64,000 nucleotides of DNA from Comamonas testosteroni (GCA_008727115.1 CP044131.1:2914001-2978000), one strand, 5' to 3'. Numbered from the stretch's first letter, positions 55,555 through 63,675 are shown. Notes: generated by a model not told the origin, from the sequence alone. Program-made: numbers and translations.

Positions 55555-55935
55555 ATGAGAAAAGCATTGCTGATCGTCGCAGCCTGTGTGCTGGCGGCTT
55601 GCTCCGGCTCTGATTCGAGTCTGATCAATACCACCCAGCAGGCTGTTCGGGCAAAGCTAAAAGACCCAAATTCAGCCAAATTCGGTGACGCCTATGTTGT
55701 TCAGCCTGAAGAGGAAAGTACGCGCTACACCAACCTGCGCCGTGTTTGTGGTGATGTCGCCGCAAAGAACTCCTACGGTGCTTACGATGAAAGAACCCGG
55801 TTTAACGGGCTTTTTGGCAAAGCAGCAGGCAGTAGTGAAATGGAGTTGCTGTTACTTGACATTGAATCTGAACCAGGCAGCCGCGTCTTTGAGATTGGAT
55901 GGGGCATAGATTGCAAAAAGCCTGCCACAAGCTAA
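55555..55935 (+). CDS. Small lipoprotein, probably expressed in the lysogen
   Basis: 126 residues from the ATG at 55555, with GGGGGAG upstream. The lipoprotein signal is MRKALLIVAACVLAACSGSD with lipobox LAAC. The body has AVRAKLKDPNSAKFGDAYV and RRVCGDVAAKNSYGAYDERTRF, a pattern I have seen in many small envelope or mobile-element proteins of unknown function. Cys in CGDV and near the C-terminus could pair. Its place after the repressor recalls phage lipoproteins that block superinfection, but this is inference. Confidence 0.75.
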   Translation: MRKALLIVAACVLAACSGSDSSLINTTQQAVRAKLKDPNSAKFGDAYVVQPEEESTRYTNLRRVCGDVAAKNSYGAYDERTRFNGLFGKAAGSSEMELLLLDIESEPGSRVFEIGWGIDCKKPATS

Positions 55936-55974
55936 GCACCATAGTGCCCTCGGCCAAAAGACCAAACCTTCACT

Positions 55975-56027
55975 GACGTCCAGAGTGTGAGCTTTCAAAC
56001 CCGAAAGTTCACACCTCTGAGGACGTC
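55975..56027 (+). promoter_or_regulatory. Long hairpin masking the ribosome-binding site of the holin gene
   Basis: GACGTCC-AGAG-TGTGAGCTTTC (from 55975) pairs with the segment ending GAGGACGTC at 56027, with two small bulges and one G-U pair. The loop is AAACCC (55997-56002). The 3' arm contains GAGG, the only Shine-Dalgarno candidate, and ends directly before the ATG at 56028. There is no T run, so it is not an intrinsic terminator. Confidence 0.65.
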
Positions 56028-56468
56028 ATGCCATCCACTGCTACTCAAAGCCCCCGCAAGTCCAAACTGCCGCGCCTGACCAGCTGGTGGCTGATTGCCC
56101 TGGTCTTGTCCCTGGCCGTCTTTCTGATCGCACCACAGCAGCTGCCGGTCAGCATCTACAAGCTCAATCTCATCGCGCTGGCCGCTGTGGCTGGCTACTG
56201 GATTGACCGCAAAGTCTTCCCCTATGCACGCCCCCAGTCGTCGGCGTTGAGCTGGCTGCAGGCCGACTATGAGGTGGAGCTATCTGCAGAAGAAATTGAG
56301 CGCGGCTATGTGCTGACCGATGACGGCCGCAAGATTCCTGTGGACTGCCTGGCAGAAGCACTGTGCGGCCCCATCGACCCGAACCCGCTGTACTTCATGC
56401 TGGGCTGCATGTTGCGCCGTGCGCTCATCATGTCGGCCGCCATCCTCGCCATCAGCCTGGGCGGTTAA
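56028..56468 (+). CDS. Putative phage holin (2/3 transmembrane type)
   Basis: 146 residues. Two adjacent N-terminal membrane helices (WWLIALVLSLAVFLIAPQQL and LNLIALAAVAGYWIDRKVF) and a third near the C-terminus (LYFMLGCMLRRALIMSAAILAISL) match the putative 2/3-transmembrane holin family of Mu-like phages. It should permit release of the transglycosylase and trigger lysis. It is the first gene of the rightward operon and is preceded directly by the hairpin at 55975. Confidence 0.8.
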   Translation: MPSTATQSPRKSKLPRLTSWWLIALVLSLAVFLIAPQQLPVSIYKLNLIALAAVAGYWIDRKVFPYARPQSSALSWLQADYEVELSAEEIERGYVLTDDGRKIPVDCLAEALCGPIDPNPLYFMLGCMLRRALIMSAAILAISLGG

Positions 56469-56471
56469 GCC

Positions 56472-57095
56472 ATGCGCAGCCGTCATCTCCGTGCCGCCAT
56501 CTTTGCGGCCGTGGCGCTGGCTTCTGCCACGCTGGGCTATTGCACCAAGGCGCAGGCCCAGGTGCCCGTAGCCGCCCAGCAGCACCGCACGCTGCTGGTC
56601 CGTACAGCCAATGCCACCTGGGGCTTGGGCGCCCCTGTGGCAGTGTTTGCGGCCCAGGTGCACCAGGAATCTGCCTGGAAGCCCGACGCCGTCAGCCGCG
56701 TCGGTGCCCGAGGTCTCGCCCAGTTCATGCCGGCCACGGCCACATGGTGGTGCGAGATGAACAAGCTGGCACCAGCAGAGTGCCAGCCCCATAACACCAC
56801 CTGGGCGCTGCGTGCCCTGGTGGGCTACGACAAATACCTCTACGACCGCACACCTGCCCGCTACAGCGAATACGACCGCATGTGGGTGGCCCTGCGCGGC
56901 TACAACGGCGGGCTAGGCCATTGGCAGCGTGAGGCTGCGGCTTCCGGTGCCGCTCAGCCCACACGGCAGCAAGTGGATGCAGCCTGCGGCAAAGCCCGCC
57001 GGGCAGCCGTCCACTGCCGTGAAAACCTCGGCTATCCCCAGCGCATCCTGGTTGATCTGCAGCCACGCTATCTGAGCTGGGGGCCGGGCCTATGA
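56472..57095 (+). CDS. Phage endolysin, lytic transglycosylase type
   Basis: 207 residues. The N-terminal hydrophobic stretch (AAIFAAVALASATLGY) is a signal or signal-arrest-release sequence. The catalytic part is the SLT fold: Glu in FAAQVHQESAWKPDA, RVGARGLAQFMPATA, and ALRGYNGGLGHWQREA. It cleaves peptidoglycan glycan strands. It starts 3 bp after the holin gene and overlaps the spanin gene by 4 bp, a compact lysis cassette. Confidence 0.9.
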   Translation: MRSRHLRAAIFAAVALASATLGYCTKAQAQVPVAAQQHRTLLVRTANATWGLGAPVAVFAAQVHQESAWKPDAVSRVGARGLAQFMPATATWWCEMNKLAPAECQPHNTTWALRALVGYDKYLYDRTPARYSEYDRMWVALRGYNGGLGHWQREAAASGAAQPTRQQVDAACGKARRAAVHCRENLGYPQRILVDLQPRYLSWGPGL

Positions 57096-57496
57096 ATACC
57101 GCCGCCAGCATTCTGACTCTGCTGCTGACTCTGACCGCTGGCGCGGTGGGCGGCACGTTCTGGGGGCAACACCTGGAGCGCAAGAACCAAGACGCTGAGA
57201 CCGTGGCCCAGCTCAAGACCACGTTGACCGCCAGCGCCGACCTAGTCAAGCGCAGCACCGAGGCCAGCCAGGCCATACGCACGGCTACGACCCGACTGCA
57301 GCTGGCACAGGCCCAGAACCTCAAGGACTTTCGCCATGAATTGCAAAGCTCGGCCACTGATCGCGCTGGCTGCGTGTTTCCTGCTGGCGTCATGCGCAGC
57401 ATCAGTGCCGCGCGTGACAACGCCGCCACAGCAGCAGCCCACGGAATTGTCGACACCGTGCCCGCAGCCACCGGAGGCCCCGCCGATGACAGGTGA
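57092..57496 (+). CDS. Inner-membrane spanin subunit (Rz-like)
   Basis: 134 residues. One N-terminal membrane anchor (ILTLLLTLTAGAVGGTFWG) is followed by a periplasmic coiled coil (DAETVAQLKTTLTASADLVKRSTEASQAIRTA). This is the i-spanin layout. It overlaps the transglycosylase gene by 4 bp. The outer partner is encoded in another frame inside and beyond its end (57336-57605). Confidence 0.85.
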   Translation: MNTAASILTLLLTLTAGAVGGTFWGQHLERKNQDAETVAQLKTTLTASADLVKRSTEASQAIRTATTRLQLAQAQNLKDFRHELQSSATDRAGCVFPAGVMRSISAARDNAATAAAHGIVDTVPAATGGPADDR

Positions 57497-57605
57497 AGTT
57501 GACCCCGTGGCTGTGGCCTTGGTGCAGATGTACGACCTGTACGGCGTATGTGCCGGCCGTGTGGTCGAGCACATCAAGTGGCATGAATCGGAGGCTTTGC
57601 GTTGA
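57336..57605 (+). CDS. Outer-membrane spanin lipoprotein (Rz1-like), overlapping Rz
   Basis: 89 residues. The lipoprotein signal MNCKARPLIALAACFLLASCAAS has lipobox LASC. A Pro-rich stretch (VTTPPQQQPTELSTPCPQPPEAPP) follows, the usual sign of Rz1. It starts within the Rz gene in a different frame and ends 109 bp beyond it. With Rz it fuses inner and outer membranes in the last lysis step. Confidence 0.88.
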   Translation: MNCKARPLIALAACFLLASCAASVPRVTTPPQQQPTELSTPCPQPPEAPPMTGEVDPVAVALVQMYDLYGVCAGRVVEHIKWHESEALR

Positions 57606-57820
57606 CCGATTTTTACGACCGTGCCCAGGCGCTGGAGTTGCAGCTGCGCCAAGACGCACTGCGTGACCAGGCACGCCGCGCAGGCCTTGCAGGCAAGACC
57701 GGGGCCGACTCGGCCACCGAGTGCATTGACTGCGAGGCGTTGATTCCCAAAGCCCGCCGCTGGGCTGTGCCTGGCTGCCAGCGCTGTGTGAAGTGCCAAT
57801 CCATCCATGAACGGCAGTGA
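57602..57820 (+). CDS. TraR/DksA-type zinc-finger protein
   Basis: 72 residues from a TTG at 57602 that overlaps the Rz1 stop. MTDFYDRAQALELQLRQDAL is a helical start and the C-terminus CIDCEALIPKARRW...GCQRCVKCQ is the four-Cys TraR/DksA finger. Such phage proteins bind RNA polymerase in the secondary channel. It should tune host or phage transcription. Confidence 0.88.
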   Translation: MTDFYDRAQALELQLRQDALRDQARRAGLAGKTGADSATECIDCEALIPKARRWAVPGCQRCVKCQSIHERQ

Positions 57821-57826
57821 GTCACC

Positions 57827-58132
57827 ATGAATTTCACAGAAATGACTTTCAACTTTGAAGCTGTGCGCTGGTTGCTCATGGCTGCGCTTGGCATTTATTC
57901 CTGGTTCATTGGCCGCCAGTCCGCCAGTGCAACCGAGCTGCTGGAGCTTCGCACGCGCATCACCACGCTGGAAGTTCAGATGAAACAAGTCCCCAGCCAG
58001 CAACAGCTCCATGAGCTGGCTGTCGGCTTGGCAAGCCTCAAAGGCTCGGTCGAAGCCGTAGGCCAGCGCATTGACCCGCTGGCTCGCGTGATGGACCGCG
58101 TCGAGACCCACCTTTTGAACAAGAAAGATTAG
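57827..58132 (+). CDS. DUF2730-family phage protein, membrane-anchored coiled coil
   Basis: 101 residues. One membrane helix (VRWLLMAALGIYSWFIGRQ) is followed by a long coiled coil (ELLELRTRITTLEVQMKQV...LKGSVEAVGQRIDPLARVMDRVETHLL). This is the pattern of DUF2730 proteins in Mu-like phages between lysis and head genes. The function is unknown. Confidence 0.8.
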   Translation: MNFTEMTFNFEAVRWLLMAALGIYSWFIGRQSASATELLELRTRITTLEVQMKQVPSQQQLHELAVGLASLKGSVEAVGQRIDPLARVMDRVETHLLNKKD

Positions 58133-58141
58133 GCCGCCAAC

Positions 58142-58435
58142 ATGAGCAACTACGCCCAAGTCCTTACCGAAGACCGCCGCCTGGTCATCCTGCGGGCGCT
58201 GGCCGAGCTGCCCTCGTACAAGAGCAACAGCTCCATCCTTTGCACGCTGCTGGAGCGCTGGGGCCACTCGCCCAGCCGTGACCAGGTCAAGACCGATCTG
58301 CGCTGGCTGGAAGAGCAAGGTCTGCTCAAGGTGGAAGAAGTCGAGTCGGTGCTGCTGGCCACGCTGACCGAGCGCGGCATGGATGTGGCCAAGGGCCGCG
58401 TCGTCCAGCCTGGCGTCAAGCGCCCCGGAGCCTGA
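58142..58435 (+). CDS. Phage winged-helix protein (Mu gp26-like position)
   Basis: 97 residues. RRLVILRALAELPSYKSNSSILCTLLERWGHSPSRDQVKTDLRWLEEQGLLKVE is a winged-helix domain. In related phages it is often called an ArsR-like regulator and lies directly before the small terminase. It may act in packaging or late regulation; it is not a real ArsR sensor. Confidence 0.8.
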   Translation: MSNYAQVLTEDRRLVILRALAELPSYKSNSSILCTLLERWGHSPSRDQVKTDLRWLEEQGLLKVEEVESVLLATLTERGMDVAKGRVVQPGVKRPGA

Positions 58436-58436
58436 T

Positions 58437-58982
58437 ATGGGCCGTAAGTCTTCTGTGTCGCGCCTGGAGCCGGAGGCCCGCAAGTTCCTCGAAAAGCTCA
58501 TCCGCGATGGCCGTCATACGCTGGATGAGCTGCTGGGCGCCATGCGCGCCAAATACCCTGCAGCCGATATCAGTCGCAGCGGTATCCACCGCTACCGCGT
58601 CGGCTTTGACGAAATGATGGGCCGCATGCGTGAGATTGAGACGGCCTCGGCCGCTCTGGTGGACGAGCTGGGCGAAGGCGTGGGCGACAAGGCCGGGGCT
58701 CTTCTGGCCCAGGCCGTGACCACGCTGGCCACGAATGCGGCGTTGAACGCGCATGGCAATGAAAAGGTCAGCATCAAGGAAGTGTCCGAGTTGGCCCGCG
58801 CCGCCCGAGCGGCCATGCAAGCCCGCACCATGAGCCTGAAGGAGCGCGAGGCCATTGAAGAGCATGCCCGCCGAAGGCTCCTCGAGGAGCAGCAAGGCAA
58901 CCTGGAAAAGATCGCCAAGACCCAAGGCATGAGCCAGGATCAGGTGGACTTCTGGGTCAAGGAATTCCTGGGGGTGCGCTGA
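58437..58982 (+). CDS. Small terminase subunit (DUF3486, Mu gp27-like)
   Basis: 181 residues from the ATG at 58437 (MGRKSSVSRLEPEARKFLEKLI), with GGAG upstream. The start, with HTLDELLGAMRAKYP...SRSGIHRYRVGFDEMM, matches DUF3486. It contains a helix-turn-helix and a helical body. It should recognise the phage end for headful packaging. It overlaps the large subunit by 1 bp. Confidence 0.9.
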   Translation: MGRKSSVSRLEPEARKFLEKLIRDGRHTLDELLGAMRAKYPAADISRSGIHRYRVGFDEMMGRMREIETASAALVDELGEGVGDKAGALLAQAVTTLATNAALNAHGNEKVSIKEVSELARAARAAMQARTMSLKEREAIEEHARRRLLEEQQGNLEKIAKTQGMSQDQVDFWVKEFLGVR

Positions 58983-60634
58983 TGGCCTCTATCGTCCAGC
59001 CCTTGAGCAGCACCGTCCGCATTGTTGAATGGGACGAGCTGCCCGCCCGTGTGCGCGAGATTCCGGCCGGCTTCAACCCCTTGGACGAAGGCGTGCTGAT
59101 GGCCCACCAGCGCGAAGTGGTCAAGCTGCAGCGCTCCATCGTGGCCGTCCCCAAGGGCCGCCGCACAGGCATCACTTTCGCGGTCATGCTGCGCAAGACC
59201 CTGGTGGCTGCTGCCAGCAAGGTGGCGGGTGGCGACAACGTTTACTACATCGGTGACACCCGCGAAAAGGGCCTGGAGGCCATTGGCTATGTGGCCAAGT
59301 TCGCACAGATCATTGCCCGCGCCCAGGGCTCGGTGTCGGACATTGAAGAGTTCCTGTTTGAGGACCAGGACCCAGAGACCGGCAAGACCAAGCACATCAC
59401 GGCCTACCGCATCCGCTTTGCCAGCGGGTTTCAGGTCTGTGCGCTGTCCAGCCGTCCAGCCAACATTCGGGGCCTGCAGGGCCATGTGGTCATTGACGAA
59501 GCCGCATTCCACCCTGACGTTCAGGGCGTGCTGGACGCTGCGACCGCCTTGCTGATCTGGGGTGGCCAGATCACGGTCATCAGCTCGCACAACGGCAAGA
59601 ACAACCCGTTTGCCCAGTTCTGCCGCGACATCGAGGCCGGGCGCTATGGCGAAGATGCGGCCGTGTACACCGTCACGTTTGACGATGCCGTGGCCAACGG
59701 CCTGTATGAGCGCGTGTGCTGGATGAAGGGCGAAGAGCCCACAGCAGAGGGTAAGCAGAAGTGGTACGCCAAGATTCGCAACGGCTATGGCGTGCGCAAG
59801 GCTGCCATGCGCGAAGAATTGGACGCCATCCCCCGTGACGGCAATGGCGTGTGCCTGCCAGGCGTGTGGATTGACCGCGCCCAGGTGCTGCCCGAGACCA
59901 TGGTGGTGCGCCTGGCGCTGGATGATGACTTTGTGACCAAGCCACCTGCCGAGCGTGAATCGTGGGTGGCCGACTGGATCGCCCGCGTGCTAGACCCGGT
60001 GCTGGCACAACTGGACCCCAGCGTGCGCCATGTGTTCTCGCAAGACTATGCGCGGCACCGCGACTTTTCCGTCTGGGGCGCGCTGGGCTTGCGCCGTCAG
60101 ACGCGCCTGGGCATTGAGATGCACAAGGTGCCTTATGCCCAGCAAAAGCAAATCATCTTTCACGCCATCAGGCGGCTGCCAAACCGCTGCGGCGGGGCCA
60201 TGGATGCCACCGGACCCGGCCAGGCGCTGGCCGAAGAAGCAGCAGACGAGTTCGGCCACAGCCATGTGCACCAGGTCATCCTCAACCGCGCCTGGTACAG
60301 CATGTGGATGCCCAAGTTCATCCAGGGCTTTGAAGACGGGCTGACCGATCTGCCGATGGACGCCAACTGGGCAATGGACTTGCGCGCCATTGAAGAGATC
60401 GACGGCGTGCCCATGGTCACCAAGCTGCGCCGCAAGGACTTGAAAGACCCGGAGCTGCAGCGTCACGGGGACAGCGCCGTGATGCTGGCACTGGGCTGGT
60501 TTGCTTCGGTGAATCTGAGCGCGCCCATCGATTACATCGCCATCCCAACCCACCCACGCGGCTTTGACAACGTGGGCATGGAAGGCATGCGCGATGACCT
60601 GGACTTCCCGCTGATCGAACACGAGGGCTGGTGA
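58982..60634 (+). CDS. Large terminase subunit (Mu gp28-like)
   Basis: 550 residues. The ATPase domain is shown by the adenine/phosphate region VAVPKGRRTGITFAVMLRK and Walker B-like HVVIDEAAFHPDV. The RNase H-like nuclease follows, with FSQDYARHRDFSVWGALG and GAMDATGPGQALAEEAADEFG holding likely metal ligands. It cuts and pumps DNA into the prohead. It follows the small subunit without a gap. Confidence 0.92.
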   Translation: MASIVQPLSSTVRIVEWDELPARVREIPAGFNPLDEGVLMAHQREVVKLQRSIVAVPKGRRTGITFAVMLRKTLVAAASKVAGGDNVYYIGDTREKGLEAIGYVAKFAQIIARAQGSVSDIEEFLFEDQDPETGKTKHITAYRIRFASGFQVCALSSRPANIRGLQGHVVIDEAAFHPDVQGVLDAATALLIWGGQITVISSHNGKNNPFAQFCRDIEAGRYGEDAAVYTVTFDDAVANGLYERVCWMKGEEPTAEGKQKWYAKIRNGYGVRKAAMREELDAIPRDGNGVCLPGVWIDRAQVLPETMVVRLALDDDFVTKPPAERESWVADWIARVLDPVLAQLDPSVRHVFSQDYARHRDFSVWGALGLRRQTRLGIEMHKVPYAQQKQIIFHAIRRLPNRCGGAMDATGPGQALAEEAADEFGHSHVHQVILNRAWYSMWMPKFIQGFEDGLTDLPMDANWAMDLRAIEEIDGVPMVTKLRRKDLKDPELQRHGDSAVMLALGWFASVNLSAPIDYIAIPTHPRGFDNVGMEGMRDDLDFPLIEHEGW

Positions 60635-60800
60635 TGCCAAACCGCCAAGCCCCAAAACGGCGATTTAAGCGATTTTTAGCCGGTGGACATGCAATGCCCC
60701 CGGTTTGCTGCATTCGGGGCTTTACCGGCGTTTATAAACGCCTGCTTGCCTCGTGCTACTGCAGCCAGCCCAACTACAAAACACAAAGCGAGGTGCCAAC
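60635..60800. other. Gap between terminase and portal with a perfect palindrome and a hairpin
   Basis: In an otherwise overlapping operon this 166-bp gap stands out. It contains the 16-bp perfect palindrome GGCGTTTATAAACGCC (60727-60742). Just before it, GCCCC...GGGGC followed by TTT (about 60695-60723) forms a hairpin. A 61-codon frame here looks spurious. Confidence 0.5.
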
Positions 60801-62393
60801 ATGGCAAAAAGCGTAATTCTGGGCGCTGATGGCAAGCCCATCGACCTGGCCGTGGTGGACGAGCCTCAAACCTCCCGCCTGGGCCACCTGCAGCGCGAGC
60901 TGCAGACCCACCCGACCCGAGGCCTTACGCCGTCCAAGCTGGCCAGCATTCTGGACGCCGCCGAGCAAGGCGACCTCTCGGCCCAGTTCGACCTGTTTGA
61001 GGACATGGAAGAAAAGGACGGCCACATTGCCTCTGAGATGGGCAAGCGCCGCCGCGCCTTGCTGCTGGACTGGGAGATCACTGCGCCCGACAACGCCAGC
61101 GCCCAGGAAAAGCGCAACGCCGAGCAGCTGGGCGAGCTGGTGCAGTCCATCCCCGACTTTGAAGACGTGCTCTTTGACACGACCGACGCCATTGGAAAAG
61201 GCTTTGCATGCCTTGAAATCGAATGGCATCGTGTTGAGGGCTTCTGGCTGCCCAAGACGCTCACGCACCGCCCGCAAAGCTGGTTCCAGCTGCACCGGGG
61301 TTACCGGCAAGAGCTGCGCCTGCGCAGCAACACAACCGACGAGCATGGCATTCAGGGGGCGGCTCTCAATCCCTTTGGCTGGATCACTCACATTCACAAG
61401 GCCAAAAGCGGCTACCTGGAGCGCACGGCCTTGTTCCGCCAGCTCGTCTGGACCTACTTGTTCAAGAACTACAGCGTGGGCGACCTGGCCGAGTTTCTGG
61501 AGATTTACGGCATCCCCGTGCGCCTGGGCAAATACCCTCCTAATGCCAGCGAGCGCGAGAAAGCCACGCTGCTGCGCGCCCTGGTGGGCATTGGCCACAA
61601 CGCGGCCGGCATCATCCCCGAGGGCATGCTGATCGACTTCAAGGATGCCGCCACGGGCGACCCCAAGGCCTTTGAGTTGATGATCAGCTGGTGCGAACGC
61701 AACCAGTCCAAGGTCATTCTGGGCGGCACGCTGACCAGCGGAGCCGATGGTGCGGCTAGCACCAATGCCCTGGGCAATGTGCACAACGAGGTGCGCAAAG
61801 ACCTGCGCGACGGCGATATCCGCCAGCTCAACAGCACCATCACCCGCGACCTGGTCTACGCCGTCGCCACCATGAACGGCCTGACGCCGGACGGCATCAA
61901 GCGTTGCCCGCAGTTTGGACTGATCACGGGCGAGACTGAGGACATCCAGGTACTGTCCGAGGCGCTGCCAAAGCTCGTGGGCATCGGCGTGCAGGTGCCG
62001 CAAGACTGGGCCAACCAGAAGCTGGGCATTCCCATGCCTCAGCCAGGTCAAGTGGTGCTGGGCGCGACGCCCGTGCTGCAGCCTGCGCTTGTGCCCACCG
62101 GCAAGGCTGCACTGACCGCCGTGCAGCCAGCACCCGCAGCGCCGCCTCTGACCGTGGCACAGACCATGCAGCCGCAGTTGGCCAACCTTGCGGAAAAAGC
62201 CAGCAGCCCCTGGTTTGCACAAATTCGCAAACTGGTGGATTCAGCGGCCAGCCTGGAAGAAATCCGTGATGGCTTGGAGCAGCTCATTCCCGACATGACG
62301 CTGGAGCAGTTCGGCCAGGCCATGGGGGACGCCATGCTGGCCGCGAAGCTGGCTGGGCGCTATGAGGTGCTGCAGGAAGCTGGGGGCCACTGA
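60801..62393 (+). CDS. Portal protein (DUF935, Mu gp29-like)
   Basis: 530 residues from the ATG at 60801 (MAKSVILGADGKPIDLAVV), with GAGG upstream. Characteristic segments are FDLFEDMEEKDGHIASEMGKRR, AIGKGFACLEIEWH and RTALFRQLVWTYLFKNYSVGDLAEFLEIYGIP. It should form the dodecameric DNA entry ring of the head. The last 130 residues form a longer Pro/Ala linker plus a helical end. It overlaps the next gene by 1 bp. Confidence 0.93.
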   Translation: MAKSVILGADGKPIDLAVVDEPQTSRLGHLQRELQTHPTRGLTPSKLASILDAAEQGDLSAQFDLFEDMEEKDGHIASEMGKRRRALLLDWEITAPDNASAQEKRNAEQLGELVQSIPDFEDVLFDTTDAIGKGFACLEIEWHRVEGFWLPKTLTHRPQSWFQLHRGYRQELRLRSNTTDEHGIQGAALNPFGWITHIHKAKSGYLERTALFRQLVWTYLFKNYSVGDLAEFLEIYGIPVRLGKYPPNASEREKATLLRALVGIGHNAAGIIPEGMLIDFKDAATGDPKAFELMISWCERNQSKVILGGTLTSGADGAASTNALGNVHNEVRKDLRDGDIRQLNSTITRDLVYAVATMNGLTPDGIKRCPQFGLITGETEDIQVLSEALPKLVGIGVQVPQDWANQKLGIPMPQPGQVVLGATPVLQPALVPTGKAALTAVQPAPAAPPLTVAQTMQPQLANLAEKASSPWFAQIRKLVDSAASLEEIRDGLEQLIPDMTLEQFGQAMGDAMLAAKLAGRYEVLQEAGGH

Positions 62394-63640
62394 TGGCCAG
62401 CGCTGCATTCGGTGCCTTGCCCTTCAAGGAACAGATCGGCTTTTTTCAGCGCAAGCTGAATCTGCCCACCACAGCCTGGACGGACATCTACACCCAGGAG
62501 CATGACTATGCGTTTGTGGTGGCCGGTGCCAACCGGGACGCCATCGTCTCGGACTTTCGCACTGCCGTCGAAAAAGCCATCACGAGCGGCACCACGCTGG
62601 AAGAATTCCGACGCGATTTCGACAAGATCGTGGCAAAGCACGGCTGGGACTACAACGGCGGCCGCAACTGGCGCAGCCGCGTCATCTATGACACCAATCT
62701 GGCCACCAGCTACGCGGCGGGCCGTTGGGAGCAGTTGCAGCACGCGCCGTACTGGCAGTACCAGCATGCGGACTGGGTAGAGCATCCTCGCCCTTTGCAT
62801 TTGTCCTGGAACGGCCTGGTACTGGTCAAGGACGATCCGTTCTGGCAAACCCACTTCCCGCCCAATGGCTGGGGCTGCCAGTGCAGCGTCAAAGGACTGT
62901 GGAGCCGCGACCTGGAAAAGCTGGGCAAAACTGGCCCCGACAAGGCCCCCGAGGTCAAATATGCCGATCACATCATTGGCTCGCGCAGCCCCAATGGCCC
63001 GCGCACTGTCAGCGTGCCCGAAGGCATAGACCCCGGTTTTGAGTACGCGCCAGGCAATGCCAGGCTGCGCAGCCACATCCCGCCTGAGCGACCAGACATG
63101 CCCACGCCAGGCAGCACTGGCGGCCACGGCCTGCCCAATCAGCGCCCAGACTGGCCCTTGCCGCCGCCGCGCCCGTTTCCTGCCTCTAAGCTGCTACCCA
63201 AAGGCCAGCCACCGCAGGACTACGCCAGCGCCTACCTGGCTGAGTTCGGGGCCACGTTGACCCAGCCTGCGGTTTTCAAGGATGTGATGGGCGAGCGCCT
63301 GGTGATGGGCGCCGAGCTGTTCACAGATGCCAAGGGCAACATCAAGGCCGACAAGCGCGGGCGTGAGGTCTTCATGCCCTTGCTGGCCCAGGCCGTGCAG
63401 GACCCCGACGAAATCTGGGTGCGCATTGAGTGGCTGTATGCCCAGCAAAAAGCCGTGGTGCGCCGCCGCTATATCGCCCGGTATCTGGTGGAGGGTGAAG
63501 AGACGCCTGCACTGGCGGTATTTGAGATTGGCAGCGATGGCTGGGTCGGTGTGACCACCTTCCCCGGAGTCAGCCAGCGCGAGGACGACTGGCGGCTGGG
63601 CGTGAACTTGTACCGCCGCCTGCAAGACGAGCAGGAATAA
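62393..63640 (+). CDS. Head morphogenesis protein (Mu gpF/gp30-like) fused to a PBECR-like domain
   Basis: 415 residues. The gpF-like part (TTLEEFRRDFDKIVAKHGWDYNGG..., SRVIYDTNLATSYAAGRW..., WQTHFPPNGWGCQCSVKGL) occupies about residues 1-250. After a Pro-rich linker (WPLPPPRPFPASKLLP) the last 130 residues (FKDVMGERLVMGAELF...EIWVRIEW...RRRYIARYLVEG) look like the PBECR2 domain, a Barnase/EndoU/RelE-like nuclease fold found on phage head proteins. If active it could enter the host with the DNA. Confidence 0.85.
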   Translation: MASAAFGALPFKEQIGFFQRKLNLPTTAWTDIYTQEHDYAFVVAGANRDAIVSDFRTAVEKAITSGTTLEEFRRDFDKIVAKHGWDYNGGRNWRSRVIYDTNLATSYAAGRWEQLQHAPYWQYQHADWVEHPRPLHLSWNGLVLVKDDPFWQTHFPPNGWGCQCSVKGLWSRDLEKLGKTGPDKAPEVKYADHIIGSRSPNGPRTVSVPEGIDPGFEYAPGNARLRSHIPPERPDMPTPGSTGGHGLPNQRPDWPLPPPRPFPASKLLPKGQPPQDYASAYLAEFGATLTQPAVFKDVMGERLVMGAELFTDAKGNIKADKRGREVFMPLLAQAVQDPDEIWVRIEWLYAQQKAVVRRRYIARYLVEGEETPALAVFEIGSDGWVGVTTFPGVSQREDDWRLGVNLYRRLQDEQE

Positions 63641-63642
63641 AA

Positions 63643-63675
63643 AAGGCCAGCGGGGCGCTCCCCAGCTGGCCGTAT
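63643..63675 (-). terminator. Terminator-like hairpin facing left
   Basis: GGCCAGC...GCTGGCC with an inner GGGG/CCCC stem. On the reverse strand it is followed by TTTTTT. On the forward strand it has no T run. It may block antisense transcription into the head genes. Confidence 0.5.

Noticed and set aside
60631..60816. 61-codon frame between terminase and portal
   Set aside because: It is built on a palindrome and a hairpin, is very basic with scattered Cys, and overlaps the portal start.
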